A DNA stretch of 64,000 nt from Cucumis sativus (GCF_000004075.3 NC_026658.2:23362075-23426074); one strand, 5' to 3'; numbered from the stretch's first letter, positions 12,292 to 25,848 are shown. The notes: a model not told the origin generated them from the letters alone. Translations and numbers: made by a program.

Positions 12292-14010
12292 TATGAAGGG
12301 AGTTGTTCAAGTAAAGTGTGAGAGCGAGGAAGTGGGAGTAAAGGACAGAGAGAAGGAGAGGATGAAGAATGCCATTGATGAATTCATGAAAGCTTATTAT
12401 ATTGGTGAAGTGTTGAAGATGATGACTCTGATCAGTGAAAGCGAAAAACGTTCTCTCTCTCTCATTGGTTCGTAATATTTAATGGATTTTTTGTTTTTAA
12501 AAATGTAATTTTGTTCATTTTCGTGCACGTTTTTATTTATTAAAATACAAACTTCACTCTCTAAATTATCAAATTTGTAACATTTTGTCTAAGGGTTCAA
12601 AATTTGATAATTAAATTGTTACACATCAAACTTTATAAACGAAATCGTTACAAGATATAAAATTAAAAAGCTTATTTGGTTACCCATCAAAATTCAAAAA
12701 ACTAAATTATTATTTTTATAAAAGTTAAAGAATTAATCAAAATTCAAAAAACTAAATTATTATTTTTATAAAAGTTAAGTTTTTAACTTTTTCTTTTATC
12801 TTTTATAATTTTGATAACATCCTATAAAGTAAAAAAAAATCTATATTATTGAACTTTATCTTTAAAGTTAATTAATTTTTAATATTTATAGGTAGCTTAC
12901 TAATTACTCTATTTCTAAATCTTATTTAGACCCGTGGAGGAATGATTATCTTATAAATTATTAATTTTTAAAACTTGTGACTTATAAATTATTTTGATTT
13001 AACTATAAATTTTTTTATCAATACAAATTTTCTAGATCCACCGCTAATCTATATTTGTACGAACTATTTAGATAGTTATATATATATATACACAAAAATG
13101 ATGTTTCAAGTAAATTATAATTCTCTACTACTCATATACAATTTTTGAAGTTTTAACTCATTTTAAATATAAATTCATTTTAGCTGAATATTTTGATCTT
13201 ACCACAAACTTTTATATAGAAAAAGAAAAGGTGACAACATTTTTTAACTTTTTAGTAGATATTTTGTTTATTCTTTCTTTTTTTATTCAATTAACCAATT
13301 ATCATGTTAGGAATTTCAAAATAAAATTAAAGTTAAAAATGAAATGGTAGAATCTCACTTTCCATTGGGACCGATGCTATCCGTTCGAAACTTGAGAAAA
13401 TATATAAGAAAAACAAAATACCAAAATAACTAACTTTAAATAACAAATTTTTTAAATATTTATAAATATAATAAAATATCATCAATTTTTTTTAACATGA
13501 ACTAAACGAGTATATTTTGTTTATTGAAGTTTGAATACTAAATGGTTACGTTTTATAAGATGGATGGAAATTGAACCTCTCATCTCAATGTTGTATCAAT
13601 TACTATCAAGCTAGGTTAATTTTTCAAGTCTAAAAATGATGTTATTTTCATTGTATTGATTGTCTTGGATTCGATGGAGTATTTGTTGTGGTCCTTTACC
13701 GTCTTGTCTACCATGCCTAATTATTTTTGTAGCCTCACAATTAGAAGACGTGCTTTAGTTTTTTTGCAAACTAAAAACATGCTTTAATACTAACTACTGT
13801 AAACCATTCTTATATTTATGTAGCAAACAAATAATAAAATGAACAATTTTAGTATAAACTCGAGCCTACTAAACTAAAGTCATATATTAGCAAAATTATT
13901 GTATTATCCAAACTAAAATGAAATTAAGTAAATATAGTTATACGACACCTTGCTTTAAAATCATATTAAAATTTAAGAGAAAACATATATATATATATAT
14001 ATATATATAT
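12292..14010. other. GGH1 upstream region (part of the triplicated unit)
   Basis: AT-rich DNA upstream of GGH1. From about 13620 it matches the upstream DNA of GGH2 (from about 22820) and GGH3 (from about 34430); the shared stretch includes a GATTGTCTTGGATT-like core. A short direct repeat sits at about 12690-12780. An (AT)n microsatellite ends at 14010 where a solo LTR is inserted. No gene was seen. Confidence 0.6.
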
Positions 14011-15933
14011 TGATAGAAACTAATTCATGCACAGCGGAAAAAGAATCGAATTTCTACCCTATATTGCCACAATTAACCTCTAAACCATAAACTAATCAAA
14101 TTAGGGTTTTAAGAAGTATTACCTTTGAAGCTTTCAAAAGGTTTGATGTCTTCTTACCAATTCTACCCGAGACCACCACTAGTACTCAACTGCTATCCTC
14201 TAGACAAAGAACCGGGTTGTGGGACCCAATTTTGGTGTAGAAAGTAATGGAGATAAAATGAGATTGGAAGCTTTCTTTTTTCTTTTGTTGAGATTATGAA
14301 AATGATAAAAGAGGCAAAAGTCCTTCAACATTTGAAAACATCTCTATTTATAGCCTAATTACATGCAAAAATGCATGCAATTCAATTGCCAAATCTCAAC
14401 ACCTAATATTCCACTAACAATTAGTGGAACTTAGTGGGCTAGGTGTCTATATCTCATATAGCCACATATCCCACTAAGAGTTAGTGGGATTATCCAACAA
14501 AATGTTGGATTTTCCCACTAACTTAGTCCAAGGGTAAAATGGTCATTAGATTTTTCTAGTCAAAAGTCAAACTTTGACTTTTCTAAGTCAAAAGTCAATA
14601 TTTTGACTTTTTACCATTTTGTCCGTCTTGACTAATTCCAACCTCCCGAGCATGAATCCGCATTCATTTTTCCAAAATTCAAATCACATTTGAATATAAG
14701 GCCGGTCAAAGTTTGACTTTTCAAAGTCAAAAGTCAACATTTTGACTTTTTACTATTTTTGACCAATTCCGAGCTTCTTAGTATGAATCCGCATTCATAC
14801 TTATAGTATGTAAAACATAAAGCTCTATTTCTAATTAGAAGACCGACGACTATATCACTATATTTGTCGGTTTCCCTTTCTTCTCCCAATTCGAACAATT
14901 CGACTTATTTCATCACACTGTTCTAAGTTTAATCCATATGAGCTAGCAGAGGAACCTAATGGACCTATAGATCATGGGCTCCAACGATTCAAGATTAACT
15001 AGCTAAACTCTTTTAAACCGAGTTAATCAACATTCGTTAACTAACGGGTCATTCCACTAAAGTCCCGTAGTTGCACTCCCCTCACTATAGATATATTTGT
15101 GTCCATTTGATAAAACCATAATCAGTAAGTTAATCCTTCACAGGTTGCTCGTAACCTTGGCTGGGTCAAAATACCGTTTTACCCCCAAGATTACATCTTG
15201 CTCCTTAAGTCCCACTAATCCACTATTGAACAATTGGTTTAAGGTTCAACCTATAAACTTAATCCCTCTCGGGCCAATGAGAGGGTGGGGCCCCTTGTTC
15301 AAGACTTGGATTCAGTGCTTAAGAGAGCAACCTATCTACTAACCCTAAAGCGGGTAGGAGTGAATTCCATCTTGTACCCTATGTTCCCAGCTATCCACCC
15401 GATCTTACCCCTGAAATGGGAGGCTTATTGGGCCAACGCTGATGAGCTGCCCTCACCTATGCAGATCTAAGGATAATCTCGTATGAACAGGAGTTCATAG
15501 TTAACTCAGGATTAAGACTAAGTTACCTAGGTCATCAATAATTGAGATAGTCAGTTTTAAACAGTAAACGGTGTTATAACGTAAAAATGACTAATTCATG
15601 GTTCAGTCTTATGTAAACATTTTACATAGGATGCCCCCACTTTCATGTCTCTACATGAACGATTAGGATCACCTCGTTTGTACTACAAAGTGGGCCGCAT
15701 CCATAGTTTCTCTAAATAAGGCGCCCAACCTTTATTTCATATACTATAGACTATTTAGGCTATATACTCGAACTTGATCCACGTTTATGTTTACACATAA
15801 AGTTCAAGTTTATTCAAAAAATAGCCTTGGAACTTGATTTATTGGATTTAAGATTATAATATTTAATTTCTCAATAACAACTTTATTGAACAGAATATGA
15901 TTTACAAACTACGAGTTTTAGGACAAAAAATTC

Positions 15934-15938
<5 letters not shown>
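14011..15938 (-). mobile_element. Solo LTR-like fossil, about 1.9 kb
   Basis: This 1928-bp block starts TGATAG and ends CCAACA on the plus strand, so it has TG...CA ends, and it is flanked by TATAT on both sides, a 5-bp target duplication inside an AT microsatellite. Read on the minus strand it starts TGTTGGAATT. No internal retroviral genes are present, which suggests a solo LTR left by recombination between two LTRs. It contains short runs built from GTCAAAAGTCAA and its complement (14560-14760). The matching place in the GGH2 unit (about 23130-23190) lacks it and serves as an empty site. Family not determined. Confidence 0.72.
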
Positions 15939-15972
<34 letters not shown>

Positions 15973-16428
15973 TATTACGTTTATTGTCTTAAACTTTGGA
16001 TTTAATTTGTATATTGTTTAGGAAAATTTTAGTTGCAATTAATATTTTAAAAATTGGTCTAAGTACTGTTATTGACTAAATGAAGTATATTTAGATTGGT
16101 AAATATGGAGTAAGTATCAATCACGAGGGATGGAAGAATAAAATTTTAATTTTTTTTGTTGTAATAACTAGTACAATCTAAATATGAAAATGGAGAAAAT
16201 ATAAAATTAAAATAAGAAAATAAGAAGAATCTCAAATTTGTATGCTTGCTTCAATTTTTTGAAATTTTGATTTCTTATGTGTTTCTTACAACTCCATCAA
16301 CTGCCACTATTTATAGGTAGTTTGGTAAACATGGGATGGGTTACAATATAACCACTAATATTGAGTATTTTATAAATACACGACATGAGTGTTGATGATT
16401 AATGGAATGACTCATGATGGATACTGAG
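15939..16428. other. AT microsatellite and GGH1-unit flank
   Basis: An (AT)n tract at 15939-15968 is followed by sequence that aligns with 23190-23330 upstream of GGH2 (shared TATTGACTAAATGAAG and GGAGTAAGTATCAAT). No gene. Confidence 0.6.
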
Positions 16429-17204
16429 AGTCGGTTTGGTAATGTTCTCGTTTCCCGTTTTCTGTTTCTGTTTTCATGTTTTAAGAAACGGGGGTGTTTG
16501 GTAACTTTTTTTTGTTTCTTGAATTCAAAAAAAGTAGAAACGTTTCTCATTTTATAATGAATTATTAAAAACAAAAAAAAAGTAGTTTCTTCCGTTCCTG
16601 TTTCTCAATTATTTCTATTGTTTATTTTTTATTTTTTCTCAATTTTTTCTATTGGTTTCTTTTTCCTTTTACTCAAATCCTTTTTATTGATTTCCTTTTC
16701 TTTTATCTCAATTATTTTTGTTGGTTTCATTTTCCTTTTTATCAATTCTTTTTTTATTTCATTTTCATTTTCCATTTTTCTCTGGTGATTTTCTTTTTCT
16801 CCCTCTTATTTTCATCTTCTTTCCCAAATAACCACCCATCACGTGGTTTCCTTTTTCTTCCTCTTATCGTCTTCCTCTACACAACACCTTTCTCTTCGTT
16901 GGATATGAGTTTTCATTTTTCTCTTTGCATGAATTGTGTTTTCGCTGAATTTGTGGGTTTTTGCCGTGAATTTTTGTCTTCCTCTTTGTCGTGGGTTTCA
17001 GTCCTCTTCGTCGTGAGTTTTTGTCTTCCTCTCGCCAGCTGTGTTCTTCAGATCCCAATCTTCATCTTGTTCTTCATAAGATTACAAGAAAACTTTCCAA
17101 TCTAGGTTCGATAATTTTAATTTTTTTGATCTAAAAAAAGAAGGAACAGAAAACCAGAAACATAGAATAAGAAACAGGGAACATGAACGTTACCAAAAGG
17201 ACCC
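16429..17204. mobile_element. TIR element (MITE-like, about 0.78 kb)
   Basis: The ends form an imperfect inverted repeat: left GGTTTGGTAATGTTCTCG, and right the complement of ACGTTACCAAAAGGACCC. The inside is a pyrimidine-rich run with no conserved protein; ORFs within it are low-complexity. The ends resemble the widespread plant repeat beginning GGTCCGTTTGGTAACG. Probably a non-autonomous hAT-type element. Target duplication not resolved. Confidence 0.6.
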
Positions 17205-18722
17205 TAAGCTTATAAGTATCAGGACATATGGTTTGTTAGGTAATATTTATAATAATTTTGAAATTTTGGAAGTTTTGAAGGATATAAAAGAGGGATTAAT
17301 TACTAAAATATTATTATTTCTAAAACTATTTATCAAAATACTGTGGTTTCAAAACTATTTACCAAAATGTTGTTACTTTTTTCTCTCTCCTCGGGAGTCC
17401 AATTCCTTCTTGTCAACCTCTTCTTGGGAGAGTTTTGCTTTTCTTTCTTTTCATATAAATTTCATTGTTTCTCTTTTTTTTTTCTTCAATCATTAGTATA
17501 CATTTTTATCCCCATTCATTTTTCTTCTTTTTTTTCTTAAATATATTTTTCATATAATTTTTTTAAATCTTTTTCTTAAAGTTTTCATATGATTTTTAAG
17601 TTATTTTTTTCTATATTTAAATAATTGGTAAAATAAATTAACAAAGACAAGAAAATGTTAATATTTTTTTTTAATTTTCATTAAAATCTATTAGGATGCT
17701 CTAAACAAAATTAAAATTTCTTTTTAAAAAAATATCAAATTTCAAGAATGTATTTTTTGTATAATTTAAAAAACACAAATAATAATGTTAATAAATATTT
17801 TTTCTTAAAATTCAAAATTTTAAGAGTAGAAGAGTAGAATAATGGTATAGCTCGAAAAAATAAATACCTCATAAACGAATACAACAAATAATAATGTTAA
17901 TAATTCTTATAGAATTTCGTTAAAATCGTTTGGTATTCTAAACCGTAACATATTGAAAATCTCCCCTTCTAAGTTTTTAAATTTTAATTACTAAACAAAA
18001 TTTTAGTAATTAATCCATAAAAATAAAAGAGTATGCAAACAAAAAATGTGACATGATCCGTACATTGTTTTTATTTATCTTCATTGGGTTGCGTTATTGC
18101 TCTGTCGTTATTGTTCCTTTCTTTCTACAATCATTCCCCTTCCTCCATCCCTCTTTTATCTTTTTCTTTGCCTTCACAACATAAAATAAATATATTTTCA
18201 AATACATATACTAAACATTAACAATATCTTTATCTTTTATATCTTTGATATATTAAAAGGGACCATCTAACTTTTTACATTACTCATAACTTATATATCA
18301 CCATCTTTTCATTAGCAAAAGTTATTTTAGAAGGTAGATTATAATTATGTAGGAGAGATTATATTTGGTTAAGAGGATTGAGTTGGTAAGTGTTATAAAA
18401 GAGAAATTGTGAGGGTTGACGTGAAATAATGAGATATAACATATTTATGTAAAAAAAATTTATTCACCCAACCCAACCTAATTCGGAGGCGAGATATCTC
18501 TCAAGACAAAAAACGATAGAAACATATGATAAGATTAGAAGGTAGGTGAGTGAGGTAGAAGTTAGAATAAAGAAAACAGTTTTGGAATTTCGCGTTTCTC
18601 ATTTTATTTATAATTTAGATAGTGAAGTTAATTATTACAACATTACTCCTCATGAAGAAGACATAGATGGAAATTCCAAATGGTAAGAAAGAGAGGATGC
18701 AGTAAGGCAAGGCATTGCACAT
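17205..18722. other. AT-rich spacer between GGH1 and GGH2 units
   Basis: Highly AT-rich, no convincing ORF. About 18040-18150 aligns with 23380-23500 and 37695-37840, the far edges of the other two GGH units. From about 18350 the sequence aligns with the GGH3 3' flank starting near 29800, marking the start of the GGH2 unit. The last 200 bp should hold the GGH2 3' UTR. Confidence 0.55.
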
Positions 18723-21700
18723 CTACTGAAAAAGATAAACTTGATCATATCCCTTCCTGCAGTCACAATAATTCACATACACATATTAACTTAAATTAAC
18801 AAAAGCAACAAAATAATTTTAAGGAAAGAAAAGGCCGAGGGAAGGTTAATAAAGAAATGGTATTTACCCAGCCTTGCCATTGTAAATAGGGGTGTAATTG
18901 TAGATTAGTTTCTCAAGAACCTTTTCTTTTGGTGGTTGGTTTGTCGATCTCCTTGCCTCACTGCATTATTAGTTCAACCAACATACACCTGAGTACACTA
19001 ATTATATATATAACCCTTCTTTTCTTTTCTTATCTTTATTATTATTAATATCAGTGATATATATATATATATATATGGCCTATTTTCAAATATATATATC
19101 AAAATAAATCTAACCTGACCAAGTGATGAGCTATATGGTGTGTCAATTCAATGGCATATTCTGTGTGTGGGATTGAAGAAATACCCCATTCATATGAGTT
19201 TTTCTGCAACATTATATTCATATATTTTGTTAAGTGTAAATATTAATAAACATATTTGTTAGAGTTGTTGTATCAATGGAGAAAAATTAGTATTATTTAA
19301 AAGACAAATTACCTCAGGATTCCATTGGAAGATAGTTATTGGATAGTTTCGAGCATTTGCAGTAGAAACATAGACCTAATTACAATGATACGACCACAAA
19401 TAAATCAGTTTGAGTGTGTTCCAACTATATGAAGATTAGTTTTAATAGAGTTAATTTGTACTAAACATAAGTTTGATTGTTTCTAAAATCAATTAATTGT
19501 ACCTAAATCTTTGTTTTTAGAATCACTACAAAAAAAACACTCTAAAACAGTTTAAATAAGTATGATTCAAGTGGCATGAAATTTATGAAATGATGTATGT
19601 TAAATTACCTTATTGTCTTTGTCAACACTAGTTGTCAAGATCTGAAAAAAGTCCGATAACCTTTCATCTTGTTCAAATGTTTCAGGTGAAATGCCATACT
19701 ATATTCAACAAAATAATTAATAATTACCAAAATGTTATAGAAGTCATGATACAATATAATTAAAACGATGACTAAAAATAAAATAAAATGTAAAAGTACA
19801 GATCTCGTTGGTAACTATTTTGTTTTTGAATTAAAATTTAAGTTTACAAACACATTCCCACTTCCAAACAATTTTGGTGGGAGCTAAATTTTGAAAACAA
19901 AAAAATTTATGTTTTGGAAAGTTGTTTTTATTTTTAGAATTTGACCGAGAATTCAACCATTGTACTTAATAAATATGCAAATCATTGTAAGAGTATATGA
20001 AAAAAAAAAATAGACTAAAATTTTGAAGCAAAAAAATACAAACGAAATAGTTACCAAATAGGATCATACAAATATGAAAATTGGAAGACAAAAAAGAAAG
20101 CTCACAAAAGCAAAGAAAAAAGGGTTTGAAACTCACTCCATGGTCTTCCCATGTAATGCAATCTTCAGTGGCCCTTATTCGTAAGGAGAGTGGAACTCTA
20201 CCAAAGAAATAACATATAGATCAAACTCCACATTGTTATTCATTAATCAGTACTGTAGGAAATATTGTATTTAATTGTGAATCTAAAATTTAAATATGTA
20301 CAATATCAAATAATATCAATATCAAATATTAAGTGGGTAAGCATTGCTCAACTTATAACTTTAAATATGTACAATATCAATATCGAGATGATGAGACTAT
20401 ATATATGTTATTAAAAAATTCAATGGTAAATGTACCTTTCGAAGACAGTTCCTCTAATATTTGCGAAGTCGTTAAATTTCAAAGCAGATGGAAAGCGTGA
20501 GGCATTAAATGGTACTATAATGCCATATCTCTATAAAGAAAACAAAAATACATTATATATATGAAAAATACTAAGCATATTTCACAAATTTTGACTAAGT
20601 ATACAGTTCATAGATCATAGAGAAATCTTGTCCTAAAACGAATAGGTACAGCTCAATTTGCATTAAGATGGGTAGGCACACTTTCGATTTTGAACTCAAA
20701 ACTACCAAGTCATAATTAAAAGCAGTACATTACCTGGCTAACCATTGCGCTAATGATCTGAAAACCTAAGGAAATGCCATACAAAGGGACATGATCCCCA
20801 TCCTCATTCCTACTCAATATTTGCTGCACCCAAAATTAAATAAAATTATCATTTAAAGGAAAATTTCAGATTCTATAAACAATAAAATATATATATTATA
20901 TGAAGGATTTACCTTGAAAATTTTCTCAGCCACTGAATAATATAACCCATCTCTAACTCTCCCTCCTGTGAAGATCACTCCATTCACCAAACCCATTTTC
21001 TGCCAACCAAAAGAAATTTTGTTCTTAAAAGATCATATTATTAATTCATAATTAATCAAGTTTTAAATTTCTTCAACAGTATTGATTTCTTTTAAAAAAA
21101 AGTTGGAATAATTAAGGTAATATCTCCAACCTCTCTTCCACTTAATTATGCTTGGATTAGCTAATAATCATCGTTAAATTAGTTTAATTTTTTTCGATCT
21201 GCACGTTGTTGTCAATTCTTTGAAGGTTACTTGAAAGGTCTCGTATCCTATCAATGACGATGAATTGTCTTATTCATATATATATGGTACGTATGGTTTG
21301 TGTCCCAACAAAATTAGTCAAGATTTTGATGGATTTTAGTTCAACGAGGGATCTCTTATAGATAAATTTCCTTACAATGGTCAATGGTTTGATTTCATTT
21401 GGGTGAGATGACAGTGTAGTGGATATAATTCGTGTCAGCACAAAATCATTACTTTATTACCTCTTCGAGAACCTCAGGTGGGTCGTTATAGATAAGAGGA
21501 ATAACTCTAGCACCGGCGGATTCGATGAACTTGACGTACGAGGCCGGAATGTAGGACGCATTGCTGGCATTAGTGTGCCTACCGGAGGCGCCATCACCAG
21601 GATGAGAAAGGATTCCGATCACCGGTCGGTAGTGGAGCAAGGGATTGACTTTGGTACAAGTACGCAATTGGAGGTTATCTGATCTCTCATTGTTCTGGAG

Positions 21701-21826
21701 TTCAGAAGGTAAGAAAATGTTGTTAGAGAGAGGATTGTGAGTGATGGCTTTAACGAGACCGATCTGGAAGAAGGAGAAGATTAAGAGGGAAATACAGAGG
21801 AGATGGGAGAGAGCTGAATTGAACAT
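18723..21826 (-). CDS. GGH2: Gamma-glutamyl hydrolase-like, copy 2 (predicted pseudoenzyme)
   Basis: Ten exons: 21826-21461, 20999-20913, 20823-20734, 20530-20436, 20197-20137, 19698-19609, 19375-19313, 19203-19115, 18960-18868 and 18756-18723. Internal exon sizes equal those of GGH1 (87, 90, 95, 61, 90, 63, 89, 93). All are GT-AG; total 1068 nt, 355 residues, no internal stop. The start MFNSALSHLLCISLLIFSFF gives a good signal peptide; a slightly upstream in-frame ATG is not shared with GGH3. The family core PVIGILSHPGDGASGR is kept. However, the nucleophile motif reads LYGISLGFQ (Ser169 for Cys) and the catalytic His motif reads FQWNPE (Asn282 for His). The middle His (EDHGYGIS) remains. 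In this fold these losses normally abolish hydrolysis, so it is probably a binding, regulatory or dimer-partner protein, or has another activity. Which of these is not shown by the sequence. Confidence 0.9.
19803..20067. mobile_element. MITE in GGH2 intron 5
   Basis: About 265 bp with inverted ends: left CTCGTTGGTAACTATTTTG, right the complement of CGAAATAGTTACCAAATAG. It lies between exons 5 and 6. The same intron of GGH3 holds only the right-hand part (about 31215-31305), so the element was probably present before GGH2 and GGH3 separated and was then partly deleted from GGH3. Confidence 0.65.
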
Positions 21827-21900
21827 TGTGAAAAGAAACAATGAAGAGAATTAAAATAGATCAAGAAGAAGAAGATGATGAAATAAAGAAAGATATTGGT

Positions 21901-21910
21901 TGAATTTATA
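21901..21910 (-). promoter_or_regulatory. Probable TATA box of GGH2
   Basis: TATAAATTCA on the minus strand, 75-84 bp upstream of the GGH2 ATG. The same ten bases lie at 33171-33180, 72-81 bp upstream of the GGH3 ATG. Conservation and spacing support a core promoter; no transcript data. Confidence 0.5.
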
Positions 21911-23778
21911 GACAGTTTTTCTTTTCGTTTTTGTAGATTTGTTTGATATTATTAGATTTATTTATCATCATTTTTCTTGGGCCTATGTCTTTTTTGAGAG
22001 AAACTTTCTATATATCAGAAACAAAATGCTTTGTGGATAGAACTCCGTTGCATGCAGTGTTGTTTTGAAAGCTAATTAAACACAAAATCCTAATTATGAA
22101 TATTCTAAGTCAGGAGGGTTATTAGGATGGGTGCTGCTTTGGGAGCACCAAGGTCGAGTTCGGGTTGCTGCCTGCTCAAAGTTCATGAGATTAAGGTTCT
22201 TCAACCAATAGCTAATACTGTTGGTCTTGAAATGGAAAGGATTTTAACAATGGATAGGTGATGTAAATGTGTATCAGTTGATAAAAAATATGAAATAAGA
22301 CTGAAATAGTTGATGAACTGTTGTCAATGAACTCACATAGAGTTTGAATTTATTTTCAAAAAGATTCAAACACATATTAAGAGGAAGTCGGATTTTATTC
22401 AAGTTTTTATTATAACTTAAAAGAGTTGTTTTAGTGATAAGTTGCTCACTTTCTAAACTTTAATAATATTTCTTATATGAGTTAAGAAGCTATCCGATCC
22501 TCCGGATGTAGATGATATTTACCAAACTGGGTTAACAAAGCTGTTATTTTGCTCTTCCTTAGTTATTCTTTTAGTTAGCTACTTTCCACATAGCTAAAAG
22601 ATATAATTGATCGTCTCATTTATTTCAAAATACATTGAAAAAAAAAAAACTCATTTGTTTTTGTTTTCTAAAACAATTTTCGAATCATGAATCAAACAAT
22701 AATATTTTGTTTATTTCGCGAGGTTTTTAATACAAGAATTGTGGAGATGAAGATAAAATCTCTCACTCCATATGTCATATCAATTATTACCGAACAACTA
22801 AGCTCATTTTCATCCTCAGAAACACAGATATTTTCATTGCTTTGATTGTCTTGGATTATTTGTTCGTCGTGGACCATTTTTTTGTTTCCTTACTGTATGA
22901 TAAAAAACGTGCTTTAATACTAACGTACCTTCAGACCATTTTTATATTTATGTTGCAAACAAACAAACAAAATAATTTCTTTTAGTATAAACTTCATCGT
23001 ACTAAACTAAAGTCATATGTTAGCAAAATCATTGTGTTAATTGAAAACTAAATATAGTTCTACGAATTTAACTTTATGTTTGCTTTAAAATCATGATGGA
23101 TCTCAAATTAAAATTTAGGATCTAGAAACATATATAATATTATATTTCAACACATTACACTCGCTTATCCTAAAATTTGGATCCTAATTTATATATTGTC
23201 TCTAAACTTGAAACACACATCATATAATTACTATTGGTAAAGTACCACTATTGACTAAATGAAGTTATACTTAGATTGGTAAACATGGAGTAAGTATCAA
23301 TTATGAGGGGATGAAGAATAATAAAATTTTAGTTTAGAAAAATTGAAAGTTTGTAAGGCTATAAGAACAATGTAACAAATTAAAATGTGACAGAATCCGT
23401 ACCTTACTTTTATTTCTCCTTTTACTGTTTCTCTTCATTGCCTTCCATTATTGCTCTCTATCCTTCTTACGTTCCTCTCTTTCTTCAATCATTACCCTTA
23501 CTAATTAAATTGAAGTTATTACTTAATAAAAACAACTTTACAACATACCAAAATCTACTTATTTAATAAAAACAAAATAAAGCAATTAAAGAAAAGACAA
23601 TTAAGAGTTTTGCAAACTATCATATATATATATATATGTAGCATTATTTTTTTTTATAAAAAATGCAAATATAGCAAAATTTGTCAAAATCTATTAGTAA
23701 ATGATAAAACTAATTGATCACAAGAGTCTATTAACAATACATTTTGTTATATTTATAATTTATTAAAAATGTTGATTA
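21911..23778. other. GGH2 upstream region (triplicated unit)
   Basis: AT-rich DNA with no convincing gene. About 22690-23500 aligns with the upstream DNA of GGH1 and GGH3, without the solo LTR found in the GGH1 unit or the MULE-like element found in the GGH3 unit. It ends where the copia 5' LTR starts. Confidence 0.55.
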
Positions 23779-24432
23779 TGTGGAAAACATTTTACTAAAA
23801 CAGTTTATGGTTGTAAAAGAAATATAGCTAAATTTGTTAGTTTTAGCTTATTTGTTAACTAGAGTTTTAACTAAAGTCTTTGGAAAGACTATAAATACAT
23901 ATATCCTTTTGAAATTCATTAGAGAACTGAAATAACATCTTGCTCCTAAGCATAGTGGACGTAGCCACTTGCTAAATCACTTTAAAATCATGTGCTCATC
24001 TTCTCCTTCTTCCTCTCATCATCTGCTCTCATATCACCATCTTCTAAGATCAAAGGCCATTAGTAAAAACTCGAAAAACCAGAAAAAAAGAAAGAAAGAA
24101 GAAGAAAACTTGGAGAGCTTTTCTTAATCTTATGTAATACAAATTTACACACAAAAGGAAAAGAAAGGGGAAGGAAAAAGGAAAAGACAGTGGAGAAAGA
24201 GCCCACTGCGTTACATGCAAAGAGTTGTCTTCTTTGTGTCCATACACATGGCTGCCCCTACAAATTGGTATCAGGGTATGAGAAAGATTCAAGAAAGCTT
24301 CAAGAATCACATTCTTGATTCAAGAAACTCAATGATGGCAGTAGCAAGGTATGATATTGAAAAGTTTGATGGTAAGAGAGATTTTACCTTATGAAAAGCT
24401 AAGATCAAAGCTATAGTCGACCAACAAAAGGT

Positions 24433-24434
<2 letters not shown>

Positions 24435-24464
<30 letters not shown>
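24435..24464 (+). repeat. Poly-G tract, 30 G
   Basis: An uninterrupted run of 30 G followed by G-rich segments up to about 24815. It can form G-quadruplexes, but the run length is also a place where assemblies often go wrong. It lies at or near the left limit of the DNA-transposon fragment inside the copia element. Confidence 0.9.
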
Positions 24465-24465
<1 letters not shown>

Positions 24466-25848
24466 GGCTGAAGCTAATGTCAGGTTTTTTATGGTAATGT
24501 TTAGACCAAATTTGTCTCTTTTATATCAAGTTGTAGGTAACTATTATGTGCTCCATTGTCACTGCTTTTTGTTTGTATTGGGAGGAGGCTGGAATGAAGG
24601 GTTGAGGGGAGGGGGAGGGGGTGAAGACTAATACCAGATTTTTTATGGTACTGTTTATATTTTTGGTATAATGTATTTGGATTGTGTTTGTGTATTTGGT
24701 ACATTATGTTATGGTATTGACTGAAGACATATGTTCTGTATATGCCATTTTCACTGCTTTTTTATTGTGTTGAGAGGGGGCTGGAACGAAGGGTTGGGAG
24801 GGGGGCTGAAAATTTTATCACAGAAGTTTGGACACTCTAGTTATTCTTCTATAATCTCAATATTGTTTTTTTTCAATCTTACATCAATGATAATGTTCCT
24901 TAATTGCCTTTAAATAGCTTCAAGTAGAACCTCCTCATAGGTAATGTTCTTTAATCATACTCTAAATAAGATTTTGTTTTCTTACTAGGTTTGGAAGAAT
25001 CCATTTGGAGCATTGAAGCCAATATGGAGCAATTCGTTGACATAACATCTTTTGTATGGTTGGTAGCAAATTCTTGCTTCCAATGTATTGATTTTAGGTT
25101 TCTTGCTTCCAATGTCAATGTATATATTTTTTTCCTATGAAAAGTACATTTGAACTAAACAAATGGTTATTAGTCAATGGGTGTACGAATACTACAAAGT
25201 GTATCATTATGTATATATATATATTAAAGTGTTGACTTATTGTTTTCATATGGGTGTGATATATTATTGTTATTGTTATTGAAGTTGTTAGTGTAATAGT
25301 TCAGCGGCAAGAAAAACAGGAATTGAGGAATACACAATAGGGAAAAAATATCATAATATACAAATTTGTAACATTTTTTTTTCTGTCGTCAATACCGAAA
25401 CAATGACAATTAAAATTTTATAAAAACTGTCACTATTGGTCTATCCATGACATGAAAAAAATGTCGTACTATATTAATTCGTGACATTTTCATAACTGTC
25501 GTCAATATCGAATCAATGACAATTATATTTTACAAAAAAATGTCACGATTGACATATTCTTGATAGTAAAACATGTCATAATATAAGAATTCGTGACATT
25601 TTTGTAACTGTCGTAAATGTGTAAATGGTGACAATTATTTGTTGTCATAAAAAATGACAGTTATTTGTTGTCATAAAATACTAATTAATTACATTTATTT
25701 TTTGTCATGAAAACACATATTGTGACAGTTTTTTGGAACTGTCATAGATGGATTTTTCACGACATGCGATATTATGACGGTAAATAACTGTCACGAATTT
25801 TTTCGCAACAGAAAATAACTGTCATCGTAGATCATTTTTCTTGTAGTG
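24465..25848. mobile_element. CACTA-like transposon fragment inside the copia element
   Basis: The right end is clear: TTTTTCTTGTAGTG at 25848, the complement of the CACTACAAGAAAAA terminus. About 500 bp of subterminal repeats precede it, built from TGTCA/TGACA cores (GTGACATTTTTGTAACTGTC and variants, both orientations). The left part has three G-rich repeats around GGAGGCTGAAG and GGAGGCTGGAATGAAGGG. No matching left CACTA end was found, so the left border is a guess. No transposase was seen. Confidence 0.6.

Noticed and set aside
12155-12475. A 106-residue plus-strand ORF over the GGH1 start
   Set aside because: Antisense to GGH1 exon 1; the Lys/Glu-rich text is the reverse of Ser/Pro/Phe codons.
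16785-17105. Phe/Ser-rich 106-residue ORF
   Set aside because: Low-complexity translation of the pyrimidine-rich interior of a TIR element.
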